From NCBI GenBank assembly GCA_032716605.1, contig CM064551.1, positions 47,924,674-47,988,673 on the forward strand: a DNA stretch of 64,000 nt, in the 5' to 3' direction. This stretch comes from Paralithodes platypus (lineage: Eukaryota > Arthropoda > Malacostraca > Decapoda > Lithodidae). The notes under the pieces were generated by a model. The model was given only the letters and a program-made list of their open reading frames with translations, was not told the origin of the DNA and searched no databases. The position numbers were made by a program, and so were the translations under genes. Positions 10,571-22,464 of the stretch are shown here, in pieces. How positions within the stretch are numbered: position 1 is the first letter of the stretch; each line of letters begins with the position of its first letter.

Positions 10571-12610
10571 CCAAACAGTGGTTTAGAGTGGGTAAGGGAA
10601 CATTGGAAAGGGAACTACTGCCCTGCCACTAACGTGGCAGGACTAGGAAGTTAGTAGGGGACATATGGGTTAGTAACTGAGGGGGGGATAAAATAAAGTT
10701 ATTCATTTACAAACGCAGTCAGTCGCGGGTTTGATGCGAGATATTTGTCTAGGCGGAATTTAAATGAATCAACGGTGCTGCAGTCTATAACGTCTCGGGG
10801 AAGCCCATTCCACAAGTTGACAACTCGATTGAAGAAGAAATTCTTAGATTCATGCGAGTTAAAAGATTTACCAATAATTTTGCAACCGTTTCCCCGCGTA
10901 ATTAGATTGGTCGATAGTGAAGTACTTACTACAGTTCATATTGTCGATGCCTTTGATGATTTTGAACACTTAAATTAAGTCACCTCTTAATCTGCGCTGG
11001 GTTAAAGGAAATAGATTTAATTCTCTAAGACGCTCTTCGTATGGTTTCTTCTTTAGGCTAGGTATCATTTTGGTAACTCTACGTTGAACTCGTTCTAGCT
11101 TGTTTATGTCTTTTTGGTAATAAGGGCACCAGCATTGAACGCAGTATTCCAGAAGAGGGCGGACTAAGGAATTGTAAAGGGTTAGGATTACGTCTTTGGA
11201 TTTATGCTCAAATGATCTGCCTATAAAGCCAATTATTTTGTTTGCCTTCTTAACAACTTCTGAACATTGTTGACTCGGTTTTAGGTTACTCGATATTGTT
11301 ACTCCCAGATCGGTTTCTCTGTTTACATTCTTAAGCTGAGTGCCATTCATCGAATAGTTTGCTTTCTCATTTAGGTATCCGATATGTAGTACTTTACATT
11401 TATCCGCATTGAAACTCATTTGCCAAATTTGGGCCCAATGTGACAATTTATCTAGATTGTGTTGCATATCGTCAACTTGATCTTTTGAGAGTACGCTATT
11501 TGCAATTTTTGTATCGTCAGCAAATTTTGAGATTGTACAGGTGAGACCCTCATCTATGTCGTTGATGTAAATTAGAAAGAGAATTGGTCCTAGTACCGAT
11601 CCCTGGGGTACCCCGCTACATACATTGGTCCATTTAGATGCCTTACCGTTTATGACTACTCTTTGCTTTCTGTCGCTGAGCCAATTTTCTATCCATTTCA
11701 ACACACCGTCTTGTATTCCATGCGCTTTTAGTTTTAGCAGTAAACGTTTGTGGGGAACTTTGTCAAAGGCCTTTTGAAAATCAAGGTATATAATATCTAC
11801 AGCTTTACTCTCATCGTAGAGGTTGAGGATATCGTGGAAGAAGTCTAAGAGGTTTGTTAAACAGGAACGTTTTTTACGAAAGCCGTGTTGAGTATCTTTA
11901 AGTATGTTATTTTCCTCTAAGTGATTTACGAGTCTGTCTCTTATGACCGTTTCTAGCATTTTACATACAACTGAGGTTAAGCTAATTGGACGATAGTTAC
12001 TGGGTAGGGATTTGCTGCCTTTTTTGAATATCGGTGTTACGTTGGCTATCTTCCACTGATCAGGCATAGTTCCAGACTGCAAGGATTTATTGAATAGTAA
12101 TGTCAGTGGTTTGGAGAGCTCATCCTTAGCTTCCTTTAGAACTCTAGGCGAGATTGTATCAGGTCCAGGCGTTTTATTTACCTTGAGTTTATCTAAACAA
12201 TTCAATACTTCTCTCTCTGTAACGGTGATATTGCTTAGACCATCTGAATTATCAATCTGAATCGGCGATGGTGTAGGGATATCACTGAGGTCTTCTGTTG
12301 TAAAAACTGATGCAAAGAAGGTATTGAGGGCATTACTCATTTGTACTTCGTCTTTGGTGTATTCTCCATTTTCATCGACTAACGGTCCAACAGTTGAAGT
12401 AACTACTTTTTTCTTTCTGATATAACTATAGAATTCTTTCGGGTTTGTTTTACTTTGATTCGCAATATGTAACTCTAGGATCTTTTTACTTTGCTTAATT
12501 AACTTTTTGGCTTTGCGTCGTAGCTCTACAAATTTCACCCGTTCTTCGTCATTTTGTGAGGATTTTAATCTATCATTAGCAAATTTTTTAGCAAGCAGGC
12601 AGTTTGAAAT
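10571..12610 (-). mobile_element. LINE C (CR1-type), 5'-truncated
   Basis: Minus-strand LINE with linker, full RT and 3' UTR. The 3' UTR runs from about 10685 leftward to the J border near 10570; the 5' end stops at about 12605 in the linker (FANDRLKSSQNDEER). No poly(A) is seen. The endonuclease is missing. Confidence 0.88.
10690..12600 (-). pseudogene. LINE C reverse transcriptase with late nonsense and frameshift
   Basis: An uninterrupted frame from 12600 to 10970 carries [78 protein letters not shown] and the catalytic FADDTK, then ETDLGVTIS, YCVQCWCPYY and RLRELNLFPLTQRR. It breaks at RRLRGDLI-stop near 10970 (a TAA where related LINEs usually have Gln). Downstream in shifted frames the usual C-terminal tail is still visible (FFFNRVVNLWNGLPRDVIDC, then SNPRLTAFVNE), so only the last tenth of the protein is broken. 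The long clean frame suggests fairly recent inactivation. Confidence 0.88.
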
Positions 12611-12899
12611 ATCATTATATCTTTATGAAATATCTTAACACTTTATTAGTGTTAGGGACGGTGGGCTTGGTGGTAATTGATGAAAGATTGAATGCTCGGG
12701 ACCATCAAAATAGAGAGCAAAGGCCAGGCAAGCGTGCCTACCGTGTCGGACGAAAGCCGCGGAATTATTCTTACAGTTTCTTACAGTAGATCCTCTGGAA
12801 AAAGGCAAACTAGGCCTGTGTATCCAGCTCAATACCAGTACTTGCACTGCTGCGGTCGTTCACGGTGTTGGCGGCGGCGGTGCAGACGCAACATTTTTA

Positions 12900-14211
12900 C
12901 TACAGTACTGTATTCTGTATTTTTGCTTTATAATCAAACTTCAAACTTTGTCTTCCCCATGCTGTATCAAGATTACTTTCAAACTTCCTTATTGATTCGG
13001 AATCGACTACATACTGGGGCAGTGCGTTCCACTCATTTACCACTCTATCACAAAATGAGTTCTTTACCTTTTCAAGCCTATTTCTTTCTTTGTAAATTTT
13101 CTTAGAGTGTCCTCTCGTTCTTGTTCCCTCCCGCATCAAGAACATACCTTCACACACACATCCTCATCATACATTCCTGACACTATCTTAAAAGTCTCTA
13201 TCATATCCCCTCTCTTTCCCCTATATGCCAGTGTCAGAAGCCCCAGTGTCCTCAACCTCTGCTCATAGCCCGCGTTCTTCAACGTTGGTACTAGCTTGCT
13301 AGCTCTCCTCTGCACTTTCTCCACTGCTTCTATATCCTTTACCATATATGGAGCCCACACCTGGTTCCCATATTCCAGGTGTGGCCTAACCAGCGCTGTA
13401 TAGAGATTCCTGAATATTTCTTCGTCAAGTGACACAAATGTCCTCCTTATCAGCCCTACAATCTATTGGCTTTGTTTACCTTTTCCGCTAAATGTTCTGA
13501 GAAATTTAACTTATTGTCTATCACTACTCCTATATCCTTTTCTGCATTAACTTCCTCCAGCGCTTCATACATACTGTATCCTACCTTGTCTATCTTGCTT
13601 GTCCCAATCCGCATGTACTTGCATTTTTTTGGATGAAAAGGCATTAACCAATGCTCAGACCATCCCTTCATGCCCTCCACATCTCCTTGAAGCAAACCCA
13701 CATCTTCCTTACTCCTCACTCTTCTATACAGCTTAGTGTCATCCGCATACAAGTATATCTCACTTCCATTAGTTATAACTTCAGGTAAGTCGTTGATAAA
13801 TATAACGAACAGTAGTGGTCCCAACACAGATCCCTGAGGTACCCCACTTGTAATTTCCCTCCACCCCGAGCCTATTCCATTCACCAGTACCCTCTGTCTC
13901 CGATCTTTCAGGAAGGCTTCTATCCATTTCACACATTTCTCCCCTATATTATAGCTTCTAACTTTCTCTATTAACCTTTTATGTGGGACCTTATCGAAGG
14001 CCTTCATAAAATCGCAATATACCACGTCTATAACATCACCATCCTCCAGAATTTGCATCCAATCATCTACCACCTTAATTAGCTGTAGTACTGTCGACCT
14101 CCCCGGCAAGAATCCGAACTGTCTCCCACTGAAAAGTTGGTTTGATTTCATATGCTCCATCATTCCTTCTCTAATTACCGTTTCCATTAGTTTGCACACA
14201 CCACTTGTCAA
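12900..14211 (-). pseudogene. LINE D1 reverse transcriptase
   Basis: Three consecutive frames give one RT: 14211-13456 ([65 protein letters not shown]), 13435-13136 (LVRPHLEYGNQVWAPY, KVQRRASKLVPTL) and 13157-12900 (EGTRTRGHSKKIYKERNR, NEWNALPQYVVDS). The frame changes match single small indels when compared with copies D2 and D3. No endonuclease is present in any D copy here. Confidence 0.88.
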
Positions 14212-14221
14212 ACTGACTGGT

Positions 14222-14613
14222 GATGGGCTGGTCTATCAGAGTGAGAGCTGAGCAATCTCTGCCATACCCATAGCTTACGCTGACTGTTCCTTTAACTTAT
14301 ATATTTTCTAAATCTCAAGTGACGGCGTCTCTTCCGTGGATTGACCTCCCAATCTACCAAGATTGGAAGCCAAAGCGTCACATTTTTCCCTTGCCCCTCT
14401 AATTGCTGAGGGGCACAGGGCCCTGGGTGGGGCTTTGGTTTCCCGGGCGTTTCCGCACCCTCCTCAGCTCCCCGCCATGGAGTGGCTTCGGTCACCCAGG
14501 CTTTATTGTGGTCGGCGGGGAGGGTTCTGTGGGGGCACTCGGTTATGGCCTTGGAATTGCTCGGGGCCTTGGGGCTGTTCGGCCAGGCAGCTTGGGGAAC
14601 AACAACAACAACA
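14222..14613 (+). mobile_element. Non-autonomous LINE B derivative (both ends of LINE B, no coding core)
   Basis: A 392-bp insertion in LINE D1, flanked by a short duplication (actggt at 14216-14221 and 14614-14619). Its 3' end (gctgttcggccaggcagctt, then (AAC)n) is nearly identical to the LINE B 3' end. From about 14319 it aligns without large gaps to the LINE B leader (2312 onward): GTGrCGGCGTCT, ACCTCCC, then AGCCAAA-CGTCACA and the G/C-rich block. The first ~97 bp have no match in the truncated LINE B copy and may be the true LINE B 5' end. No A/B box pair was found, so a tRNA-type SINE is unlikely. Confidence 0.82.
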
Positions 14614-14710
14614 ACTGGTCTATAATTTCCTGGGTCATTTCTCTTTCCCTTCTTAAAAATAGCTGTTATGTTCGCCTCTCTCCAGTCCATTGGGATTTGT
14701 CCTGTATTAA

Positions 14711-15189
14711 CCCTTAACTGGCGGCCCGCAACATAAGTCGAGTTAAATAAGTTTGGACTATGTGGCGGCTCACACCATAAGTCGTGTGGCAATTTCAGCA
14801 CGTAATGTTGCTGAGAGAGAGAGACAAGTGGTGGCAGGAGAGTAGCGAGCGTATGACTGCTCCAGACCACCGCGGCGGGCCTACTGACATGAATCCTACC
14901 CTCCTCCACCCTCTCACACTCGCTACATAGTGAAATGTATGGGGAAAGTACCGAATTACATGGTTTTTGCACTCGTGTTGCGCGGTTGTTGCAAGAAAAC
15001 TAGCGGTCATACAAGGATCGTTGTGGTGTCATTGGAAAGCTCTGTTTATGCCCTTTCAGGGATAGATACTTGTTTTACGCTCTGGGTCTTATTTAGGCAT
15101 GAAAATGATCACGTAAACAGACCTATTTTGGGTAAAAACACCCCGCTGGTGGCTACATATTATATACCGCCTAGGCCGCTCTTTAGGTG
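14711..15189. mobile_element. piggyBac-like MITE, copy 1
   Basis: A 479-bp non-coding element flanked by TTAA (14707-14710 and 15190-15193), inserted in LINE D1. The left end reads CCCTTAACTGGCGG; the inverted right end reads CACCTAAAGAGCGG. It matches the copy at 17024-17503 along its whole length (for example gcacgtaatgttgctgagag and tgtcattggaaagctctgtt). TTAA duplication with C-rich termini is the piggyBac signature. No transposase is encoded. Confidence 0.85.
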
Positions 15190-15299
15190 TTAAAAGATAC
15201 CTCAAATAAAAAATGTAATGGCACTACTAACATCTCACCTCCTTCCTTTATGATTCTTGGATGTATCCCATCCGGTCCCGGGGACTTACTTCTGTTCAT

Positions 15300-16807
15300 T
15301 ATGACGATGAGTTAGGCTATGCTAAATATGACAATTATTTCAAATACAGTCGGTATGGTAAGGAATCTCTTCATAATATGTACCTTATTCTAAGTATTCT
15401 CCTTATAATATGTACTGTATTTATTGGGGGGAAATGGGTACTTTAGGGGTGACTGGACGAATTTGAAACCAATTACCATTTGTAGTGCAATAGTGTGGTA
15501 CCGTCACCGTATCCATCTTTTTGCATTATCCGTCATGGCTTTGGCCCCTATACGACGGATAATTGAGAGATTACTGTACTGTTTAATGTAAACCATATTA
15601 TATAAAGTATTAAACTGTATAACTATATACTGTACTGTAAAGTATATTGGACAGTGCTGTAGAACACCTTCATATTGGTTAAAAGTATGATGACTACACA
15701 CTATGTTACAATAAATAAATGTAGACCCATACCAACCTTATGTGCTGATCAAGTTTCTTTATAATAGTGTGCTGAGTGTAACCCAAGATACAAATGTGTG
15801 CGTGACAAGCTAGAACTGTAGCTCAGTCTAGGATATATACCATACTGCAGATAAACACATCTCAAGATAACAGACGCTGATAAATCTACCTAGATAAAAA
15901 TCTTGAAATTGAAGCACAATTATTATTCTTTCTTTTAACTTTGTAGGTGTTCACATAATAGTTATCAGTTAATCAATATGAAAGGATAACAGCTTTGGTT
16001 GAGTGTAAACAATTATTATAACTTAGTGTGATACCATACAGTACAGTGCATGACAATGAACAACAAATTACTATACTGTATATGAATGTTATTTTGATAA
16101 CCCTTATCTGATACCACAACATGAGATGACCAAAGTCCCCTGAATACAGGTCAGCAATACTTATGGTACATCACACCATACTGTACAGCTATACACATGA
16201 ATATATAGGCTATAAAGGAGTGGAGGGTTACAAAATGAATGGATACCCGGTACATCCTGTTAAACTTTTCCATGTACAGTATAGTGTTGGTATTTGTTAT
16301 AGGATATATATTTCATCGAATATTCTCAACAGCTTCAATAGCATTTACTTTTGTAAACAATAACTGAGGTACAGTATAGTACACCCACAGATAAATGCAG
16401 TGTTTTTCCTTTAATGGCATTCACAACTAATTAATTATCATCTTTTGCTTTAATACAAAAATACTCTTGAACCACACTACTAAACAAACCTTGAATACTG
16501 TATAAAGTCTCTGTTTATATATCTGATAAGGATATTTTTACCTTGCAATGGAGGTTGTATATTTTTCCACAGCCATATTCCATTATAGCTGCTGCTACTT
16601 TTACGCACCGGGTATATAATTTTATGTAATTTTAGTTTGCATAATACTATTCATCAGTGCTACTCTAGCTCATGATATCTTCTATATGTATAAAAAAATA
16701 CTGGATATTGCATAATTTATTAAAAAGAAAACAGACCAGAGATCAGGGAAGTTTAATTTCAAACCTTACTATTAACACTGTACATACTAATACACATTCA
16801 CACATGC
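15300..16807. other. AT-rich sequence, no gene seen
   Basis: AT-rich DNA with many tacagtac/gtactgta words and no long frame or recognised repeat. Possibly intronic or intergenic. Confidence 0.5.
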
Positions 16808-17005
16808 ACATGGCTCGCTGGTGTAGTGACTAGCGTCTTGAACTTCCACCCAGAAGGCCCAGGATCGCGCCCATGCTCGGCGCATTAAAGATTTTTCACA
16901 AGCAGAGTCATTACCGTCCCTCATGAGCAAGGGGATGGGGTAGTAGTACAGGACCCCAATGGAAATATGCCTAATCGGCCTTATTGGGCTATCCTTAGCT
17001 GGCTT
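16808..17005 (+). mobile_element. tRNA-derived SINE (plus strand)
   Basis: The head has an A-box-like tggtgtagtgactag (16820-16834) and a B-box-like ggatcgcgccc (16862-16872) at tRNA spacing. The body ends with ccaatggaaatatgcctaat and ttattgggctatcc, a tail type I associate with invertebrate SINEs. It ends just before the second piggyBac-like MITE. The parent tRNA is not determined. Confidence 0.65.
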
Positions 17006-17023
17006 AGCATGTGCTAACTTTAA

Positions 17024-17503
17024 CCCCTTATTGGCGGCACGCAACATATGTCGAGTGAAATAAATTTGGAGTATGTGGCGGTACACGACAGCTGTCGAGT
17101 GCCATTTTCAGCACGTAATGTTGCTGAGAGAGAGAGCTGAGCGGTGGGACGAGCGTAGTAACCTTATGACCGCTCCCCACGACCACCGTGGACATACTGA
17201 ACTGTATTCTACCTTCCCCCCTCCTTTCTCACTCGCTACACAGGGAATTATGTAAGGAAATTACCTTATTTCAGGGTTTTTGCACTCGTGTTGCACGATC
17301 GTTGCAAGAGAACCAGTGGTCGTACAAGGATGGTTCGGGTGTCATTGGAAAGCTCTGTTTACGCCCTTTCAGGGATAGATATTTGTTTTACGCTCTGGGT
17401 CTTATTTAGGCATGAAAATGATCACGTAAACAACCCTATTTAGGGTAAAAAAAAACCGCTGTGCGGTACGGTCAAATAGACCGCCTAGCCCGCCAATAAG
17501 GTG
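17024..17503. mobile_element. piggyBac-like MITE, copy 2
   Basis: A 480-bp element flanked by TTAA (17020-17023 and 17504-17507). The termini are near-perfect inverted repeats: CCCCTTATTGGCGG at the left and, inverted, CACCTTATTGGCGG at the right. The interior is the same as in copy 1 at 14711. Its cleaner termini make it the better reference for the family. Confidence 0.9.
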
Positions 17504-17513
17504 TTAAGAACTA

Positions 17514-17545
17514 TTATTATTATTATTATTATTGTTATTATTATC
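17514..17545. repeat. (ATT)n microsatellite
   Basis: About ten ATT trinucleotides with one G interruption, immediately right of the MITE. Confidence 0.9.
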
Positions 17546-18000
17546 ACATTCACCTTTCTTATACGTACATTATCTGCTCCTTAGGCCCCTGTGATCCAAT
17601 TATAATAATTCTTTCTACATGAGCTCAATTGTAACCCAAAGGAACTCATTATATTCAGCAGCCATATTTAAATTGACTGATTTCAGATCAACTCTTATGG
17701 ATACTGCCTAACCTCATCCTTTCTTGTCATCCAGGTTTACATGATGTATTATTGGGAGGTTTGGCAACCTACTTTAGCACAATAATAGCGACGTTCCTTC
17801 CGGAATGTTTTATTGGGCGACTGCAACGTTCCTACCGGAATCTTATATTTAATAAAAAGGCACCAGTGCTGGGGATAGGCTATGGATGCAATATATGATT
17901 AAGATGCATGTCTCCATACCACCACCTCCTCTCTTCGTCTTCCATGTGTCTCACCTATGAATCTTATTAACAAATATTTCAAGGTTTAATAAGGTTCATA
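17546..18000. other. No feature seen
   Basis: Mixed-composition non-coding sequence. The word acgttcct-accggaat recurs near 17795 and 17826, but I cannot assign an element. Confidence 0.4.
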
Positions 18001-18612
18001 AGGGTTTGCCACTCTGCTAGTGGCACCGAGGAGCGCACTGCCACTGCCCTTTGTTGTGGTTTGAAAATTGGTGCAACAGACTGTTTGAAGGGGCGGAGTG
18101 CTCCCCAGTGAAGATGAGCTCATCTGGTACTTTCTGCAGTTTGACATTGAGGGCTCTCTTGAAGCTGTCTAACGAGACTCCCCTCATGTCTCTTACTCGC
18201 CGTGGAAGTTTGTTGATGAGACATAACATGGTCCTCTATTTGATAACCAACCCTCTCGCAGCAAGCCCATAGCACCCCTATTTTTCATCCTGGGGATATC
18301 GCAATCCCAGCCTCAGGATGGATGTACTTTCCGGGCGTACGGTCGTCATGTTTACATAGGGCGATCGCCGCGGTTAACTTCGTGCCTATTTTAACATATT
18401 ATTGTATCCAAAGGCAGTCAAAATAGACGGGAACATGATGGCAAGCGTCCGCTGCCGCTCCGTGTAGTGTAAACAAGGCTGGCGGTACGCCTGAATTCTA
18501 CATTCTACCCCTAGCCTCTCCTATCCCTGAAATTCATCACTATTGGGGTGTGTAGATTTGGTACTAAACCCTTTGCAATTTTCCATGTGTATATTATTAA
18601 GTAACCTTCCCG
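18001..18612 (-). mobile_element. LINE E copy 1, 3' fragment with nested insertion
   Basis: Minus-strand C-terminal fragment of a LINE: INKLPRRVRDMRGVSLDSFK, LNVKLQKVPDEL, NSLLHQ. It matches copy 2 at 23885-24430. A 198-bp insertion (18315-18512) interrupts it; the upstream part resumes at 18519 (TWKI-type segment, ccatgtgtatattatta on the plus strand). No RT catalytic motif remains. Confidence 0.8.
18315..18512. mobile_element. Short MITE-like insertion in LINE E1
   Basis: 198 bp absent from LINE E2 at the equivalent site and flanked by the 6-bp duplication agcctc (18309-18314 and 18513-18518). Its termini are weakly inverted: aggatggatgt...gggcgtacgg at the left, and aggggtagaatgt...aggcgtaccg when the right end is inverted. 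Non-coding; family unknown. Confidence 0.65.
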
Positions 18613-18619
18613 GTACTGT

Positions 18620-18926
18620 ATATTTAATAGTGGCCCCTTCATCATTGACGATGTTGCCTATTAGTATAATAGTCTCCATTCAACACCCGCGTCAGCCGTT
18701 TGAACCAACCGCCGCGGGGAAGAAAAAAAGAGTCATCTTCATAAGATCTTATGGTGTCGTCATAGATCGGGTACCCACTACGAAAAAACTTTCGTAAAAA
18801 TAAGAGAGTAAAAAAGGAAAAAATGTAACACTTAAATACTGTTATCAACAAGCTTCCCTCATTCGGTGGATTTTCTTGTGTTGTGGCTTCTTACCGCCTC
18901 TCGCCAAGCGCACAATTCGTCCTTCT
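18620..18926 (-). repeat. Dispersed repeat K, copy 1
   Basis: The reverse complement of this segment matches 54777-55090 nearly end to end, including gtgcgcttggcgagaggc, the ttttttctt/ctgcggcggttggtt block and ggcaacatcgtcaatgat. It ends at the left with atttaatagtggcccc, the same end sequence seen at 54609-54645. No coding. Confidence 0.85.
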
Positions 18927-21900
18927 CTTCCCCGCGGGCCAACCGTCAACACTAGTGCCCCCGTGCTCCGGCTTCATTCGACGTTCGCTCTCCTCTAGTG
19001 AGTCTTTACTCATTTGTATATATCTGGGGGATAGTGAGCAAGGGTTTAGATTAGCTAGCACGGGTTGTGTTATTGTTGGCCCGCAGGAAGTGTTAAATTA
19101 GGGTACTTTTCAGGCGCTTACTTGTTGTGTTCATTTTTGTTACCACACGCGTGGTTTTAATTGTTGCTATGCGCCTTAGTTTTTGCTTTTCCTTTAGTTA
19201 GGAGGCTTCTATTCATTGCTAGCTGTTCCTTAGTCCAGCTTTGGGTCTTGGGACCCTGTCTTTGTCTTTTTAGCAGACGCGCCAGGTTAAGGTTGTCACA
19301 CGTGGTTGTGGGACCTTCTGGCGTCCGAGCCTGCTGGGAGGTCCCGTTTGGGGGCTCTGTTATCGCTGCTCATTAATTTTATTCGTTTTGACGAGTGTTT
19401 TTCTCATGTTAAGCCTTTAGGTTAGCTATTATTGAGGGGTAGATTTAAAATTGTTCTCTATGTGTGATTTATTTTGTGTCTCCTTTTCTTGCGCTCCCTG
19501 TGGGTTAGTGTTGCACACTTCCCGGGAGTCTAAGGAGACGTCCTTACGGCAGGGTTTGTTTGAGAGTAAGGGTTGTTTTCACTCGTTGTTGTGCTTTTCA
19601 CCGAGTGGACTCCTCGCTTGACCCGCCGGTCTCTGTTCTGCGACCTGATGTCCGTGCCGCCGTGCCGGCTTGTGGTTTTGTTACTCTCTTTTTCCCCCTG
19701 TCGTTGTGATCTTTGTGGTAGTGTGCCACTATCCCTCCTTCCGGCGACCTTGCATGGCCGGCGGAAGGAGATTTTTCTGTAAAGATAATGATTTCGGCGT
19801 GCCGGCCGGCCCATTGTTGCGTTTACCCCGTTTTGCGGTGGCTCTGTCTGTAAACGTACCGGCGGATGCTAGCAATTGTTTCTAATAGCACGCAGATACC
19901 CGCTGCCAATTGGCCTAAATACCTACGACCCATGTCATAGGATGGCACTCCTCCTTCTGAGTGAGTCTACGCATCTAGAGATTTTTTGGTTGTTTCGCCG
20001 GCGGTTTTCTTAGCAGGGTCGCCGGGTTCTATTTTTGCAAATATTTAGAAACTCTCCAAATGTCCCGGCGTTTGTGCTTACCCACATACCTCCCGGCGGA
20101 AATTGCTACTTCCTAAAGGGACCCTTTACTCGGCCCGCCGAGGGAACTCGCCCTGAACGTTCGCCTCGCGCAATAAGACTTACCCTCTCAGACATATGAC
20201 GCAAGTTTGAGCCTATTACAGGTATTTTAACCATCAGAGGGTATTTAGAAACCTTTAGTTTAGTTACTTCATCCTCTCCAGTTGTCTTTGATTTAGCTGT
20301 GGGCAGAAAACTAATTTTGAAGAGGTATATAATTATAAGAGTCAGAGAACTCTATTTCTTATTGCTAATCTGGCAACCTCTGCGTCATATGAATCTGAAA
20401 GGGTTAATCGCTCAGCGATTCCGTCATAATGAGGAAGTCTATATAACCTGGACCTCAGGCTTAATCGCACTGCGGCGATACGGTAAGGACGGTCAGATTA
20501 TATGCCATAGTCTACAAGTTTCTTGGGCCAGTGACACTTGTCACAGGTAAGCAGTTCTACACCGTATAACTCCAATATTTTGGCAGGATCAGGTCCGGTC
20601 GAAGGTTAGAATAGTCGTGACTATTTTCTAATTTTCCGGAGGACTTGCTATAGAATGTATAAACACCTCTCAGGTTATCCTTATGAGCATTGATTCCTGG
20701 AAATTCTTTCCAGATCAGCACAGCAAGGGGCCATCCCGTTCCCAGTGTGGGTAGGGGAGGGGGGGGGGGGGGTCAGTGGTTCAGTTAAAATTTTCACTTT
20801 TGCCTCCACACATACCCCTCTTTTTAAATGTTAACATTCTGATAATTGCACACTAAGATTACTGCAAGATGCATCTCAGTTTGCCTCTGGAATTCCCAGC
20901 AATGCCTGGTGGGTATAGATCTTTTTGCGGACTGGGTGATTTTTTGTATAGATCATTCGGGCCTTGCAACCTTGATCGATAGATACCTAAATGGCCACAG
21001 TGTGGAAATTGTTTGCAGTTGCTAAACTTTCAAAACAAATTTTCCCAGAGTCAGGGGTATCATTGCATCTACAAACCAATACTCAACACTTAGCTGAGCA
21101 ATTAGCCATTTGCAATAACTAAGACCCCATGAGGTAAACCCTGAAACCCCCCACACCCCCCGGTTAAAGAACCCTCCAGGCTTCGCCGGACATCGTGCTA
21201 GGTTGACACCCCGGCGACAAATCGGACACTTCCGGCTACGACCCTCGTTCTCCCGAGTAATCGAGTCTAGGTCGCCAGAAAGGGTAAGTCACGTTTTCAT
21301 TCCTTGTAAATCTAAGGTAAGAGGGGTCATTCAGTATCTCAATTAATGGTTCCTGCGATTAATTAAGCCAGTCATACGGCTCATATTTGTCATGCAGTTA
21401 GGCCTGCGAGACAGCTCGTTTGTTTCAGCTGAACTTCAGCCGGTGGGACGGCTCTCTTATCCTAAAAATAAAGGTAGAAAGAAGATGCAACGTTTTTACT
21501 TTATTTTTGTTCAAAAATCTGTCTTAAGTTACGCTTACGAGATCTTACGGATGACGAATTTGGATGCATTCAGCTGTTATTTAACGACATAAATCTTAAA
21601 AGTAAAATGTGTTAATTTATACTTTCGTTTTTTTTGTTTTTTTTTCTATATTCCAACTTACTTCCTCTCGGGCATAGGCTGAGAGCCTTAACATTCACCG
21701 CTTTACAATGAACAGTGAAGCCCGTGAGGTCTTGCTCCAGTCTAGGGAGTGAGACATGTGAAGCACGTAGAGTACAACGAGCACCTGCCATCTTGCCTTC
21801 ACATGAGGCACGGTGCTCACTCATGGCCCGAAACGACCCCATCTCTGAAGCCACCTCGTTCCCGTGCTTCACTGTCTCACCCCCCACACTCGGACTCTCA

Positions 21901-22009
21901 CACTTACACACACACAACGCCACCTGTTGAGCAGATAACTCACCAGGCATTGCACCCCTATAGCATATTTTGAATATGGGAATATTCATACAGTGCTATT
22001 TAATCAGGG
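18927..22009. other. Unassigned region with weak coding-like patches
   Basis: Enriched in ccggcgg-type words. A plus-strand stretch near 19460-19640 translates as a Cys-containing segment (CVSFSCAPCGLVLHTS...) that might be a decayed gag or zinc-binding region, but stops interrupt it and I cannot name a family. A G-run lies at 20755-20773. No tRNA, rRNA or LINE motif seen. Confidence 0.35.
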
Positions 22010-22185
22010 AACAATGAGGGTATTTTATTGACGTTTCGGTGGGCTTGTGGTAATGCACTGATACTAGGTACAGCACAAATTCCATCCCAATAATATCTTC
22101 CCATTGATACATCGGGATTTGAACCCGGGACCTTTGGATTACCAGGCCAGTGGCAAGACCACTCCACCACACCTCCCCTGGACCG
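22010..22185 (-). mobile_element. tRNA-derived SINE (minus strand)
   Basis: On the minus strand the head reads GGAGGTGTGGTGGAGTGG (A box) and then GGGTTCAAATCCC (B box, plus positions near 22112-22126). A SINE body extends to about 22010. The head resembles a Ser- or Thr-type tRNA more than the other SINEs here. Too degenerate beyond the boxes to be a functional tRNA gene. Confidence 0.75.
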
Positions 22186-22414
22186 CATTACACGCATATC
22201 TGTAGATACCAGCTTTCTTTGTATCTACAGGTGGTATTCTGAATATAGGCTCTTGAATCTGCAAGTCTTCAAGCCTAGATGGAACGGTTCAGGTTCACCC
22301 TAACAATATGTTTACGACTATGCCTCAGATTGGCTAATCCCTGCGAGTCCCGTCGAGGCGGACAGCCGAACCTGCAGACTCGGAACGGCACTCAGATTTC
22401 GAATACAGTACTTG

Positions 22415-22464
22415 GGTTTCATCATGTGTCGCCGGTGAAGGTTTCATCATGTGTCGCCGGTGAG
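22415..22464. repeat. 25-bp tandem duplication
   Basis: Two adjacent copies of a unit containing catcatgtgtcgccggtga. Confidence 0.85.

Larger units (their letters stand above)
12771..15299 (-). mobile_element. LINE D copy 1 (CR1-type), with two nested insertions
   Basis: Minus-strand LINE whose 3' end is marked by repeats of cagtttctta (plus strand), shared with D2 and D3. It is interrupted by a LINE B-derived element (14222-14613) and a TTAA-flanked MITE (14711-15189). Removing both restores colinearity with D3 (60531-62650). The 5' border is at about 15299, in the region encoding the SPGPDGIHP motif. A 1-bp deletion near 13467 and an AC insertion near 13158 break the frame relative to D2. 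Confidence 0.92.

Noticed and set aside
22085..22185. Functional tRNA gene
   Set aside because: A and B boxes are present, but acceptor-stem pairing is poor and a SINE body follows; called a SINE.
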